From: Paracoccus kondratievae
Lineage (GTDB): Bacteria > Pseudomonadota > Alphaproteobacteria > Rhodobacterales > Rhodobacteraceae
Direction of reading: 5' to 3'
DNA: 64,000 nt
Assembly: GCF_009301415.1 (NCBI RefSeq)
Contig: NZ_CP045072.1
Span: 469,501-533,500 of the forward strand
Shown piece by piece: positions 43,179 through 51,356 of the stretch. Each line of letters opens with the position of its first letter. The stretch's first letter is position 1. The notes under the pieces were generated by a model. That model did not search any database, was not told where the DNA came from, and saw nothing but the letters and a program-made list of their open reading frames with translations. Made by a program: the position numbers and the translations under genes.

Positions 43179-44847
43179 GCGCCTGATCTATCTGCCGCTG
43201 GGCGGCGCGGGCGAAATCGGCATGAACGCCTATGTCTATGGCTATGGCGAGCCGGGACGAGAGCGGCTGATCGTCGTCGATCTGGGCGTTACCTTTGGCG
43301 ATATGGAATCCGCCCCGGGTATCGACCTGATCATGGCCGATGTGTCATGGCTTGAGGCGAACTGCGACCGGATCGACGCAATCTTTATCACCCACGGGCA
43401 TGAGGATCACGTTGGCGCACTTGGCCTTTTGTGGCCAAAGCTGCAAAAGCCTGTGCATTGCCGCCGCTTTACCGGTGCCTTGGCGCGGCTGAAGCTGGAA
43501 GAGGTGGGCCAGCCGACCGACCAGATACATATTCACGCTCCGCGGCCTGACGTGGTGACGGCAGGTCCCTTCCGTGTGCAATTCGTGCCGGTCAGCCATT
43601 CTATTCCCGAAAGTTCGGCCCTGATCATCGACACGCCGGCAGGTCGGATCGTCCATACGGGTGACTTTAAGCTGGACGGAACGCCAGTGGTGGGTGAGCC
43701 CTTTGACCCGATGGTCTGGCACGAGATTGCCAACGAAGGGCAGGGGGTCAAGGTCCTGACCTGCGATTCGACCAACGTGTTTTCCCCCCATCCCGGCCGG
43801 TCCGAGGCGCTTTTGGCCAATCCGCTGCTGGATTTCGTCATCGCGCAGCGCCAGATGGTGGTGGCCACGACCTTTGCCAGCAACATTGCCCGGCTCAAGA
43901 CGCTGGCCGAGGCAGGCGTTGCCGCGGGGCGCAAGATCTGCCTTTTGGGCCGCGCCATGCGCCGTATGATCACCGTTGCAATCGAAACCGGCGTGTTGAC
44001 CAACTTTCCCCCGGTGATCGGACCGGAAGAGGCCTCGGAACTGCCGCGCGACAAGGTGATGCTGATCGTCACCGGCAGTCAGGGCGAACGGCGCGCTGCG
44101 AGTGCCCAGTTGTCGCGTGGCCGCTATCTGGGCATTGACCTGAAAGAGGGCGACAGTTTCCTTTTCAGCTCACGCACCATTCCGGGGAATGAGCGCGGCG
44201 TCATTCGCATCATGAATGCGCTGTCGGAAAAGGGCGTGGACCTGTTTGATGCCGATGACGGGGTTTACCACGTTTCGGGCCACGCCAACCGCCCCGATAT
44301 CGAGGCGGTGCATGATCTGTTGAAGCCGCAGATGGTTATTCCGATGCATGGCGAACACATGCATCTGCGCGAGCATGCCAAGCTGGCCGAGGCGCGCGGC
44401 ATTCCGGCGGCAGTGGCGACGAACGGTACCATGCTGGACCTGTCCGGGACCGCGCCGCGGGTGGTCGATCAGATCGACACCGGCAGGCTGTATCTGGATG
44501 GTTCGGTGCTGATCGGTGCCATGGATGGCGTGGTGCGCGACCGCATCCGCATGGCGCTGAACGGTCATGCCATGGTCTCGGTCATCGTTGATGAGGATGA
44601 CACGCCCTTGCCCGACGCCTGGGTTGAACTGTCCGGTCTGCCTGAACGGGGCCGTGGCGGTGCACCGCTGGCCGAGAATATCGAGGCTGCGCTGGCCGAT
44701 TTCCTTGAGCGTGCCGATGATCGGACCGTCATGGATGACGAGCGGCTGGAAGAGGGCATCCGCCGCCTTACCCGTCAGGTCTCGATGGAAGAGATCGGCA
44801 AGAAGCCCGAGGTGACGGTGGTCATCTCGCGTCTGGCTGCCGAATGA
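43171..44847 (+). CDS. rnj: Ribonuclease J
   Basis: Metallo-beta-lactamase/beta-CASP ribonuclease for rRNA maturation and mRNA decay. The 558 residues from MAERLIYLPLGGAGEIGMN show the zinc motif FITHGHEDHVGALG, VPVSHSIPES, HTGDFKLDGTPVVGEPFD, the beta-CASP region with VTGSQGERRAAS, and VSGHANRPDI with the distal His. Beginning inside the coaX end makes it translationally coupled to the birA-coaX pair. Confidence 0.96.
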   Translation: MAERLIYLPLGGAGEIGMNAYVYGYGEPGRERLIVVDLGVTFGDMESAPGIDLIMADVSWLEANCDRIDAIFITHGHEDHVGALGLLWPKLQKPVHCRRFTGALARLKLEEVGQPTDQIHIHAPRPDVVTAGPFRVQFVPVSHSIPESSALIIDTPAGRIVHTGDFKLDGTPVVGEPFDPMVWHEIANEGQGVKVLTCDSTNVFSPHPGRSEALLANPLLDFVIAQRQMVVATTFASNIARLKTLAEAGVAAGRKICLLGRAMRRMITVAIETGVLTNFPPVIGPEEASELPRDKVMLIVTGSQGERRAASAQLSRGRYLGIDLKEGDSFLFSSRTIPGNERGVIRIMNALSEKGVDLFDADDGVYHVSGHANRPDIEAVHDLLKPQMVIPMHGEHMHLREHAKLAEARGIPAAVATNGTMLDLSGTAPRVVDQIDTGRLYLDGSVLIGAMDGVVRDRIRMALNGHAMVSVIVDEDDTPLPDAWVELSGLPERGRGGAPLAENIEAALADFLERADDRTVMDDERLEEGIRRLTRQVSMEEIGKKPEVTVVISRLAAE

Positions 44848-44892
44848 TCTGAGAGCATGGGCCGGTCCCGGCCGGCCCACCCGAGAAAGAGC

Positions 44893-45594
44893 ATGAGCGA
44901 ATTCGACCCGAAACCTCCGCGCCGTAACTTTTACGGCCGCCGTCATGGCAAGACTTTGCGCCAGAGCCAAAAGGGCTATCTGTCCGAGGATCTGGGCAAC
45001 CTGCGCCCGCGCGGCATTACCCTTGATGAAAACCCCGAACGCAGGCCGATCGACCCGACCCAGATCTTTGGCGATGACCGCCCGGTCTGGCTGGAGGTCG
45101 GCTTTGGCGGGGGTGAACATATGGTTCACATGGCCGCCCGCTATCCCCAGATCGGGATCATTGGCTGTGAGCCCTTTATCAACGGCGTCGCGATGCTGCT
45201 GGGCAAGATCCGCGCGGCGGGGGTGTCGAATGTCAGCGTCCATCCGGGCGATGCCCGCGATCTGATGGATGTCCTGCCCGAAGGCTCGATCAGCAAGGCG
45301 TTCCTGAACTATCCCGACCCTTGGCCCAAGGCGCGCCACCACCGCCGCCGTTTCGTCACGCCCGAACATCTGATCCCACTTTACCGGGTGATGAAGCCGG
45401 GGGCCGAATTCCGCGTAGCGACCGACATTCCTGATTATGTCCGCCAGACGCTGGAAGAAGTTCCGCAGGCCGGTTTCGAGTTGATCTCGGAAGGGAAAGA
45501 CGCCTGGGACGACTGGCTGTCCACGCGCTATGAGCAAAAGGCCCTGCGCGAAGGACGGGTGCCGCATTACGTCACCTTTCGCCGCAGGGGCTGA
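44893..45594 (+). CDS. trmB: tRNA (guanine-N7-)-methyltransferase
   Basis: SAM-dependent enzyme that forms m7G46 in tRNA. The 233 residues have the SAM site WLEVGFGGGEHMVHMAARYP, IGCEPFINGVAMLLGKI, and the family signature NYPDPWPKARHHRRRFV; the C-terminus has ISEGKDAWDDWLSTRYEQKA. The start at 44893 (MSEFDPKPPRRNFYGRR) is preceded by GAGAAAGAG; an in-frame ATG 12 codons earlier is less likely. Confidence 0.97.
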   Translation: MSEFDPKPPRRNFYGRRHGKTLRQSQKGYLSEDLGNLRPRGITLDENPERRPIDPTQIFGDDRPVWLEVGFGGGEHMVHMAARYPQIGIIGCEPFINGVAMLLGKIRAAGVSNVSVHPGDARDLMDVLPEGSISKAFLNYPDPWPKARHHRRRFVTPEHLIPLYRVMKPGAEFRVATDIPDYVRQTLEEVPQAGFELISEGKDAWDDWLSTRYEQKALREGRVPHYVTFRRRG

Positions 45595-45609
45595 AAGCTT
45601 CGGGGCCGA

Positions 45610-45638
45610 TTGCATAGGCCAGCCGTGACCGCTATCAC
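45610..45638 (+). promoter_or_regulatory. Candidate promoter of aroA
   Basis: TTGCAT (45610-45615), 17 bases, TATCAC (45633-45638), 28 bases before the aroA ATG. Reasonable sigma-70-like spacing, but the hexamers are imperfect. Confidence 0.3.
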
Positions 45639-45666
45639 CTTGCGCGACACGTACAAGGGGGCCTTC

Positions 45667-46998
45667 ATGTCACATTCCGCCGAACCGCTTCCGATGATTG
45701 CCCGCCGCTCGGGCCCCCTGAAGGGTGAGGCCAAGGTGCCGGGCGACAAGTCGATCAGCCACCGCGCGCTGATCCTTGGTGCCCTGGCTGTGGGAGAGAC
45801 CCATATCACCGGCCTTCTGGAAGGTCAGGACGTTCTGGACACAGCCAAAGCCATGCAGGCCTTTGGCGCGCGTGTCGAACGTCTGGGAGAGGGTGAGTGG
45901 TTGGTGAACGGCGTCGGCGTCGGCGGCTTTTCCGAGCCTGAGGGCGTGATTGACTGCGGCAACTCGGGTACCGGTGTCCGGCTGATCATGGGTGCGATGG
46001 CGACGACCCCGGTCACCGCGACCTTCACCGGCGACGCCAGCCTGTCGCGGCGCCCGATGGGGCGCGTGACTGACCCGCTGGAGCTGTTTGGCTGCGAGGT
46101 AACAGCGCGCGAGGGCAAGCGGCTGCCTGTCACGATCAAGGGCGCGGCGGATCCGGTGCCCGTGCGTTACAAGACGCCGGTTGCCTCGGCCCAGATCAAA
46201 TCGGCGGTGCTGCTTGCTGCGCTGAATGCCCCGGGTGAAACCGTGGTGATCGAATCCGAGCCGACCCGCGACCATACCGAGCGTATGCTTGCGGGCTTTG
46301 GCGCCACGATCTCGACCGAGGTGACGGATGAAGGGCAGGTTATCACCCTGCGAGGCCGGCCCGAACTGCGGCCGCAGCCGGTTGTTGTTCCGCGCGACCC
46401 TTCAAGTGCGGCTTTCCCGGTGGCTGCGGCGCTGATCGTTCCGGGCTCCGAGATTCGTGTGCCCGGCGTCAGCCGCAACCCGACGCGGGATGGGCTGTAT
46501 GTCACCCTGCTTGAAATGGGGGCTGACATCCGCTTTGAAAATCCGCGTGAAGAGGGGGGCGAGCCGGTGGCCGATCTGGTCGTCCGCCACGGCCCGCTTA
46601 AGGGTGTGACCGTTCCGCCCGAACGCGCGGCAAGCATGATCGACGAATTCCCGATCCTGTCCGTGATCGCCTGTTTCGCCGAAGGCACGACCGTCATGCA
46701 GGGGGTCCATGAGCTGCGCGTCAAGGAAAGCGACAGGATCGAGGCCATGGCCGTCGGCCTTGTCGCCAATGGTGCCGAGGTCGGGGCGACGGATGATACC
46801 ATGACCGTGCATGGCAAGGGCGGACTTAAGGGCGGCGCGATTTGCGCGACCCATCTAGATCACCGCATCGCCATGTCCTTCCTTGTCGCGGGGCTTGCCT
46901 CGGAACAGCCGATCAGCGTCGATGATGGCAGTCCGATTGCGACTTCGTTCCCTGACTTCCTGCCCTTGATGAAGGGGCTGGGTGCGCAGATCGGCTAA
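45667..46998 (+). CDS. aroA: 3-phosphoshikimate 1-carboxyvinyltransferase (EPSP synthase, class II type)
   Basis: Sixth step of the shikimate pathway: transfers enolpyruvate from PEP to shikimate-3-phosphate. The 443 residues carry the four motifs used to define class II EPSP synthases: PGDKSIS, RDHTE, SAQIK and NPTR. The PEP-site segment reads [11 protein letters not shown], with Gly101 where the glyphosate-tolerant CP4 enzyme has Ala100, so tolerance by that route is not expected. The ATG at 45667 has an AAGGGGG site; an in-frame start at 45610 lies within the likely promoter region. Confidence 0.97.
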   Translation: MSHSAEPLPMIARRSGPLKGEAKVPGDKSISHRALILGALAVGETHITGLLEGQDVLDTAKAMQAFGARVERLGEGEWLVNGVGVGGFSEPEGVIDCGNSGTGVRLIMGAMATTPVTATFTGDASLSRRPMGRVTDPLELFGCEVTAREGKRLPVTIKGAADPVPVRYKTPVASAQIKSAVLLAALNAPGETVVIESEPTRDHTERMLAGFGATISTEVTDEGQVITLRGRPELRPQPVVVPRDPSSAAFPVAAALIVPGSEIRVPGVSRNPTRDGLYVTLLEMGADIRFENPREEGGEPVADLVVRHGPLKGVTVPPERAASMIDEFPILSVIACFAEGTTVMQGVHELRVKESDRIEAMAVGLVANGAEVGATDDTMTVHGKGGLKGGAICATHLDHRIAMSFLVAGLASEQPISVDDGSPIATSFPDFLPLMKGLGAQIG

Positions 46999-47188
46999 AC
47001 CTGCCGCGCGGGGGCTGCCGTGTCTGTCAGGCGCGGCTGTCCCGACCATTGGCAGGCTGACATCGTGTCATCACTGAGCAGCAGTCATGCGGACGATTTC
47101 GCGCATATATGCACGAGACTGGTGGGGGGCGAAAAATCCTCAGCCTTGTGCAACTGCCGGCTACTGTATTTGCTGGAGAATAAAGTTA

Positions 47189-47208
47189 CTGACATACGGA
47201 AATGTCAG
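47189..47208 (-). terminator. Hairpin downstream of the ArsR-like gene
   Basis: CTGACAT (47189-47195), six bases, ATGTCAG (47202-47208); on the minus strand it is followed by TAACTTTATT. Likely a terminator for the regulator gene ending at 47231. The surrounding stretch 46999-47230 is AT-richer than its neighbours; apart from this hairpin I see no gene in it. Confidence 0.45.
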
Positions 47209-47230
47209 CTATGCGAAACAAAGCCGCTGG

Positions 47231-47897
47231 TCAGGGCAGCCAGCCATGCAAGATCCGCTCACCTTCCGAAGTGAAATTGATGATGCGCGACGCAGGCACC
47301 CGACGCGCCCATGATCTGGCGATCAGATGATCTAGTATGGCCTTCCCCAGACGCCCGGCCAGATGCTGTCGCCGCTCGCTCCAGTCGAGGCAGGCACGGC
47401 ACAGGGGCCGATTGCCTGGCGGAAGGCTATCAATATCCAGATCAATTTCGGCCAGTTTTTCCCTGCCGTAGCTGGTCACGGTCAGATCATTCGCCAACCA
47501 CTCATCCGCCAGCATTTGCTTATAAAGCCGGACGCCCACCTCTCCAGCCAGATGATCGTAGCAGATGCGGGCCTTGCGCAGCGCCGGATCCGCGCGGGCC
47601 GGTGCGCAACGAAGGCGCAGCATCGCTGGAAAACACCATCAGTGCTTCAAGCAGGCTGGCAACATTGGGGCCCGCCAGACGGAAGTAGCGGTGCCGGCCC
47701 TGCGCTTCGACCATCAGCACCTCGCCATCCACCAGTTTGGCAAGGTGAGAACTGGCGGTTTGTTTGGTGATCCCGCCAAGGCCGGCCAATTCGGTCGCGG
47801 TCAGGGCGCGCCCATCCATCAGCGCAATCAGCATCGTACTGCGGGCAGGATCGGCGACAAGGGCGGCGATGCGGGCGATATCGGGGCCTTCTCTCAT
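47231..47897 (-). pseudogene. ArsR-like winged-helix regulator, frameshifted
   Basis: Two overlapping frames together make one regulator of the usual about 221 residues. The upstream frame starts MREGPDIARIAALVADPARS and carries the winged helix (GITKQTASSHLAKLVDGEVL, GRHRYFRLAGPNVASLLEAL). After SLRTGPR it departs into unrelated sequence; the homologous continuation DPALRKARICYDHLAGEVGV resumes one base out of frame near 47591 and runs through RPLCRACLDWSERRQHLAG to the end. One extra G in a GCGCGG run explains the break: total length is 667 bases, one more than a multiple of three. It is a recent mutation or a sequencing error. Its operator palindrome is intact. Confidence 0.82.
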
Positions 47898-47919
47898 GGT
47901 TCGATCCTAACCGAACCAT
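47896..47919. promoter_or_regulatory. Operator palindrome between ArsR-like gene and NIPSNAP operon
   Basis: Perfect 8-bp arms ATGGTTCG (47896-47903) and CGAACCAT (47912-47919) with an 8-base spacer. One arm overlaps the regulator start codon, and TAGGAT just upstream of that ATG on the minus strand could be its -10 box, implying a leaderless, autorepressed transcript. It also lies about 50 bases before the divergent NIPSNAP start, so one site could control both sides. Confidence 0.65.
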
Positions 47920-47969
47920 CTGCTGCCGCCAATCGGGTAGGTATGGGGTCAGCAAGAAAGGCCAGACCC

Positions 47970-48293
47970 ATGATAACCTGCGTCATCACCTATGACATCG
48001 ATCCGAACCGGCGTGAGCTGTTCGATCAATATGCCCGTAACTGTGGCGAATGCAGCCCGCGCTGCGGTGCTGATCTGATCGGCTATTTCGCCCCGCATGA
48101 GGGTTCGGCCTCGACCGCCTATGGCATTTATTCGCTGCCATCCCTTGCCGAATATGAAGCCTATCGGTCGCGGTTGGCGGCAGATCCACTGGGTCGGGAG
48201 AACTACGAATTCGCCAAACGTGAGGGCTTTATTCGCAGCGAGAACCGCCTTTTCGTCAAACTCGCTTCAGCTCCACATGGGGGTCGCACATGA
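47970..48293 (+). CDS. NIPSNAP family protein
   Basis: A 107-residue protein of the dimeric alpha+beta barrel superfamily. MITCVITYDIDPNRRELFDQYAR followed by YFAPHEGSASTAYGIYSLPSLAEYEAYRSRL and ENRLFVKL is the NIPSNAP pattern. The biochemical role is unknown; fold relatives bind or oxidise small aromatic molecules. It contains two cysteines in NCGECSPRCG. First gene of a three-gene operon divergent from the ArsR-like regulator; its stop overlaps the next ATG by four bases. Confidence 0.87.
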   Translation: MITCVITYDIDPNRRELFDQYARNCGECSPRCGADLIGYFAPHEGSASTAYGIYSLPSLAEYEAYRSRLAADPLGRENYEFAKREGFIRSENRLFVKLASAPHGGRT

Positions 48294-48652
48294 TTGCCGT
48301 CATTTTCGAAGCCTGGGTTCCCGGTGCGGCCCGGGCCGAATATCTTGATCTGGCGACCGGACTGCGCCCGCTGCTGGCGGATCTGGATGGCTTTATCTCC
48401 ATCGAGCGGTTCCAGAGCCTGACCAATCCCGGCAAGGTCCTGTCGCTGTCCTTCTGGCGCGACGAAGCTGCGGTCGCGGCCTGGCGTAACCTGCCGGAGC
48501 ACCGGCGCGTGCAGATTGCAGGCCGCGATCATGTCTTTGCCGATTACCATCTGCGTATCGCCGCAGTGACGCGGGACTACAGCATGACAGCCCGCGCCGA
48601 GGCTCCGGCCGACAGCCGCGCGATCCACAAGGAGACCTCCGATCATGTTTGA
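48290..48652 (+). CDS. Antibiotic biosynthesis monooxygenase (ABM) family protein
   Basis: A 120-residue ABM-fold protein: MIAVIFEAWVPGAARAEYLD, FISIERFQSLTNPGKVLSLSFWRDEAAVAAW and HHRVQ-like HRRVQIAGRDHVFADYHLRI. Family members include cofactor-free monooxygenases and many uncharacterised proteins, so no reaction is claimed. It overlaps the NIPSNAP gene by four bases and the next gene by eight, giving tight coupling. Confidence 0.88.
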   Translation: MIAVIFEAWVPGAARAEYLDLATGLRPLLADLDGFISIERFQSLTNPGKVLSLSFWRDEAAVAAWRNLPEHRRVQIAGRDHVFADYHLRIAAVTRDYSMTARAEAPADSRAIHKETSDHV

Positions 48653-49034
48653 CCTTGAGTTCCATCTGGAAAACCGTCCCGGTGCGCTGGCAGAGCTTGG
48701 CGAGGCGATGGGGCGCGCCGGAGTTTCTTTCGAGGGTGGTGGGGTATTCAGCCATGGCAGGACGTCGATCGCACACTTCCTGTTTCGCGATGGCGAGGCT
48801 GCAGCCAGTGCCGCGAAAGACGCCGGGATCGCGGTCGCGGCGATCCGCACACCGATCATCCGTAAGCTGAAACAGGGCACTCCCGGCCAGTTGGGCGCGA
48901 TCTCGCGCGCATTGGCCGAGGCAGGCGTGAATATACTGGTTCAGTATTCCGACCATCATAATCAGCTTGTTCTGGTCTGTGACAGCGAAGAACTGGCGGG
49001 AAATGCGACCACCGGATGGCCCGCCGATGAATGA
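48645..49034 (+). CDS. ACT domain-containing protein
   Basis: A 129-residue protein with an N-terminal ACT domain (FHLENRPGALAELGEAMGRAGVSFEGGGVF) and a second ACT-like half (GTPGQLGAISRALAEAGVNILVQYSDHHNQLVLV). ACT domains bind amino acids or related ligands and usually regulate enzymes; stand-alone pairs like this are often uncharacterised. AAGGAG precedes the start. It closes the NIPSNAP-ABM-ACT operon, which a strong terminator follows. Confidence 0.85.
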   Translation: MFDLEFHLENRPGALAELGEAMGRAGVSFEGGGVFSHGRTSIAHFLFRDGEAAASAAKDAGIAVAAIRTPIIRKLKQGTPGQLGAISRALAEAGVNILVQYSDHHNQLVLVCDSEELAGNATTGWPADE

Positions 49035-49117
49035 CTGCTAAGGGCTCTTCGTACGGATGGCCTGACCTCGCAGCAGGGCAGGATCTGACAGAAAATCGAA
49101 AGCATCCGACAGACGAC

Positions 49118-49145
49118 AGAGCCGCTGCTGTGGCAGCGGCTCTTT
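49118..49145. terminator. Terminator after the NIPSNAP-ABM-ACT operon
   Basis: Eleven-base perfect stem AGAGCCGCTGC (49118-49128) / GCAGCGGCTCT (49133-49143), TGTG loop, then TT. It lies between converging operons and can serve the plus strand and probably prpE on the minus strand. Confidence 0.75.
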
Positions 49146-49212
49146 GATCACTGGCTGTGTCATGTGGGACGGGCCGCAACAAGGATGCGGCCCGATAGGC
49201 CTGCAAAGCGCA

Positions 49213-51117
49213 TTAGTCGGCTTTGGCGGCCTCGGGGTAGCCGATCTGCCCCAGCGCCTTGCGGATTTCGTCCAGAACGGCGGGATCGTCGATGGTGGCC
49301 GGGGTCTTGAACTCTTCTCCATCGGCGATCTTGGCCATGGTGGCGCGCAGGATCTTGCCCGAGCGGGTCTTGGGCAGTCGATCCACGACGCAGGCCGATT
49401 TGAACGCCGCCACAGGACCGATCCGGTCGCGTACCAACTGGACCACTTCGCGCACCACCTGGTCATGCGAGGTCGTTATCCCGGCCTTGAGGCAGAGGAA
49501 TCCGACCGGAGACTGGCCCTTGAGGCTGTCCGCGACCCCGATTACCGCACATTCCGCAACGGCGGAGTGGCTGGCCAGAACCTCTTCCATTGCGCCGGTG
49601 GACAGGCGGTGGCCGGCGACGTTGATCACGTCATCGGTGCGGGCCATGATGTAAAGATAGCCGTCCTCATCTATATAGCCCGCGTCCCCAGTTTCATAAT
49701 AGCCGGGAAAGTGGTCGAGGTAGGATTTGCGGAACCGCTCTTCGGCGTTCCACAGCGTCGGCAGCGTGCCGGGAGGCAGGGGCAGCTTGATCGCAATGGC
49801 TCCAAGCGTGCCTGCGGGTACCGGGTGGCCTGCCTCATCCAGCACCTGCACGTCATAACCGGGCATCGGCACCGAAGGGCTGCCCGGTTTGATCGGCAAG
49901 GTCTCGATCCCCATCGGGTTCGCGGCGATGGCCCAGCCGGTTTCGGTCTGCCACCAGTGGTCGATCACCGGTACGCCCAGATGCTCCTGCGCCCATTGCA
50001 CCGTATCGGGATCGGCGCGTTCACCGGCAAGGAACAACGCCTGCAGATCGTGCAGCTTATAGCGACGGATCCAGTCGCCGTTCGGGTCCTCGCGGCGGAT
50101 GGCGCGCAGCGCGGTCGGCGCGGTGAAAAAGCTTTTAATGCGAAGGTTCTGGATGGTGCGCCAGAAGACGCCGGGATGCGGGGTGCCGACCGGCTTGCCC
50201 TCGAATACGACGGTGGTGGCACCCGCGATCAGCGGGCCGTAGCAGATATAGCTGTGGCCAACTACCCAGCCGACATCCGAGGCGGCCCAGAAACGGTCTC
50301 CGGCCTCGATGTTATAGATATTTGTCATCGACCATTGCAGCGCGACCAGATGGCCGGCGGTGTGGCGCACGACGCCCTTGGGCTGGCCAGTCGTGCCCGA
50401 GGTGTAAAGGATATAGGCGGGGTGGTTACCCTCGACCGGGACACAGTCGGCGGGTTTCACGCCATATTGAAAGCCGTGCCAGGAAAAGTCGCGGCCTTCG
50501 ACCAGCCTGGCAACCTCTTGTTCGCGCTGGAAGATCACGCAGAACTCGGGCTTGTGGCTGGACATGTCGATGGCGGCGTCAAGCAGTGGCTTGTAGTGAA
50601 CGACCCGGTTTGGTTCGAGCCCGCAAGAGGCCGCTATGATCGCCTTGGGCTGACAATCGTCGATGCGTACCGCCAATTCATTGGCCGCAAAGCCGCCAAA
50701 GACCACCGAGTGGACGGCACCCAGGCGGGCGCAGGCCAGCATCGCCTCGATCGCTTCGGGGATCATCGGCATATAGATGATGACGCGATCGCCCTTTTCG
50801 ACGCCACGCATACGCAGCGCGCCGGCCAGTGAGGCAACGCGGTCGCGTAACTGACGGTAGGTGATCCCCTTGGTGGTCAGGGTGATCGGGCTTTCATGCC
50901 AGATGGCGATCTGGTCGCCGCGCCCCGCCAGGACATGGCGGTCCACCGCATTCCAGCAGGTGTTCACCAGCCCGTCCGAGAACCATTCGTAGATCGGGGC
51001 CTTGTCGTCAAAAAGCGCCTTTGAGGGTTTTTGCTTCCAGTCGATGGCCTCGGCGGCCTGCATCCAGAACCCCTCAGGATCGGCCTGCCACGCGGAATAT
51101 ATCTCGCGGTATCCCAT
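49213..51117 (-). CDS. prpE: Propionyl-CoA synthetase
   Basis: AMP-forming acyl-CoA synthetase activating propionate for assimilation. The 634 residues have ILYTSGTTGQPKGVVR (P-loop), DHWWQTETGWAI, YYETGDAGYIDEDGY and PKTRSGKILRATM with the catalytic Lys. The pattern GYREIYSAWQADPEGFW at the N-terminus and VRHTAGHLVALQWSM are PrpE-type rather than acetyl-CoA synthetase-type. GGGGAGGAGAG precedes the ATG at 51115-51117. A cluster of TTTGCAAA-like sites about 130-190 bases upstream suggests control by a short-chain acyl-CoA regulator. Confidence 0.93.
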   Translation of the reverse strand: MGYREIYSAWQADPEGFWMQAAEAIDWKQKPSKALFDDKAPIYEWFSDGLVNTCWNAVDRHVLAGRGDQIAIWHESPITLTTKGITYRQLRDRVASLAGALRMRGVEKGDRVIIYMPMIPEAIEAMLACARLGAVHSVVFGGFAANELAVRIDDCQPKAIIAASCGLEPNRVVHYKPLLDAAIDMSSHKPEFCVIFQREQEVARLVEGRDFSWHGFQYGVKPADCVPVEGNHPAYILYTSGTTGQPKGVVRHTAGHLVALQWSMTNIYNIEAGDRFWAASDVGWVVGHSYICYGPLIAGATTVVFEGKPVGTPHPGVFWRTIQNLRIKSFFTAPTALRAIRREDPNGDWIRRYKLHDLQALFLAGERADPDTVQWAQEHLGVPVIDHWWQTETGWAIAANPMGIETLPIKPGSPSVPMPGYDVQVLDEAGHPVPAGTLGAIAIKLPLPPGTLPTLWNAEERFRKSYLDHFPGYYETGDAGYIDEDGYLYIMARTDDVINVAGHRLSTGAMEEVLASHSAVAECAVIGVADSLKGQSPVGFLCLKAGITTSHDQVVREVVQLVRDRIGPVAAFKSACVVDRLPKTRSGKILRATMAKIADGEEFKTPATIDDPAVLDEIRKALGQIGYPEAAKAD

Positions 51118-51250
51118 GAAAACAACTCTCCTCCCCGAATGGATGGGTGGAGTTACGCGTGAGGTGGGGAGGGGCGCAAGGATGTTAACGCCCACAGCCC
51201 GCTATGCGACAGAAACTTGTGCGATCTGTCGCCAAAGCGGGGAAAATAAT

Positions 51251-51306
51251 TTTGCAAAGAAAAATGAGTTTGCAGTGTGATGCAAACTCTGCCGCCTTTT
51301 GCAAAA
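51251..51306. promoter_or_regulatory. TTTGCAAA-type operator cluster upstream of prpE
   Basis: Two exact TTTGCAAA sites (51251-51258 and 51298-51305) flank a perfect inverted repeat GAGTTTGCA-GTGTGA-TGCAAACTC (51266-51289). PccR of Rhodobacter sphaeroides, a ScfR-family regulator of propionyl-CoA assimilation, is reported to recognise TTTGCAAA pairs four bases apart. The half-site sequence fits; the spacing differs, so the exact binding geometry is open. Confidence 0.6.
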
Positions 51307-51324
51307 TGAAGCAGGGCAAGGGGT

Positions 51325-51350
51325 GGGCTGCGGTAGAATCACCGCAGCCC
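51325..51350. terminator. Stem-loop after maeB
   Basis: Perfect 10-base stem GGGCTGCGGT (51325-51334) / ACCGCAGCCC (51341-51350), six-base loop, seven bases beyond the maeB stop on the minus strand. No T-run follows in either direction, so it is a weak or factor-assisted terminator separating maeB from prpE. Confidence 0.55.
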
Positions 51351-51356
51351 CATGGC

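Noticed and set aside
47020..47274. Open frame of 84 codons between aroA and the ArsR-like gene
   Set aside because: No recognisable domain, no convincing ribosome-binding site, unusual composition, and it runs over the terminator hairpin and the end of the regulator gene; treated as non-coding.
47899..47908. GGTTCGATCC resembling a tRNA T-arm
   Set aside because: No flanking stem, anticodon arm or acceptor stem can be built around it; the bases belong to the ATGGTTCG/CGAACCAT operator palindrome.
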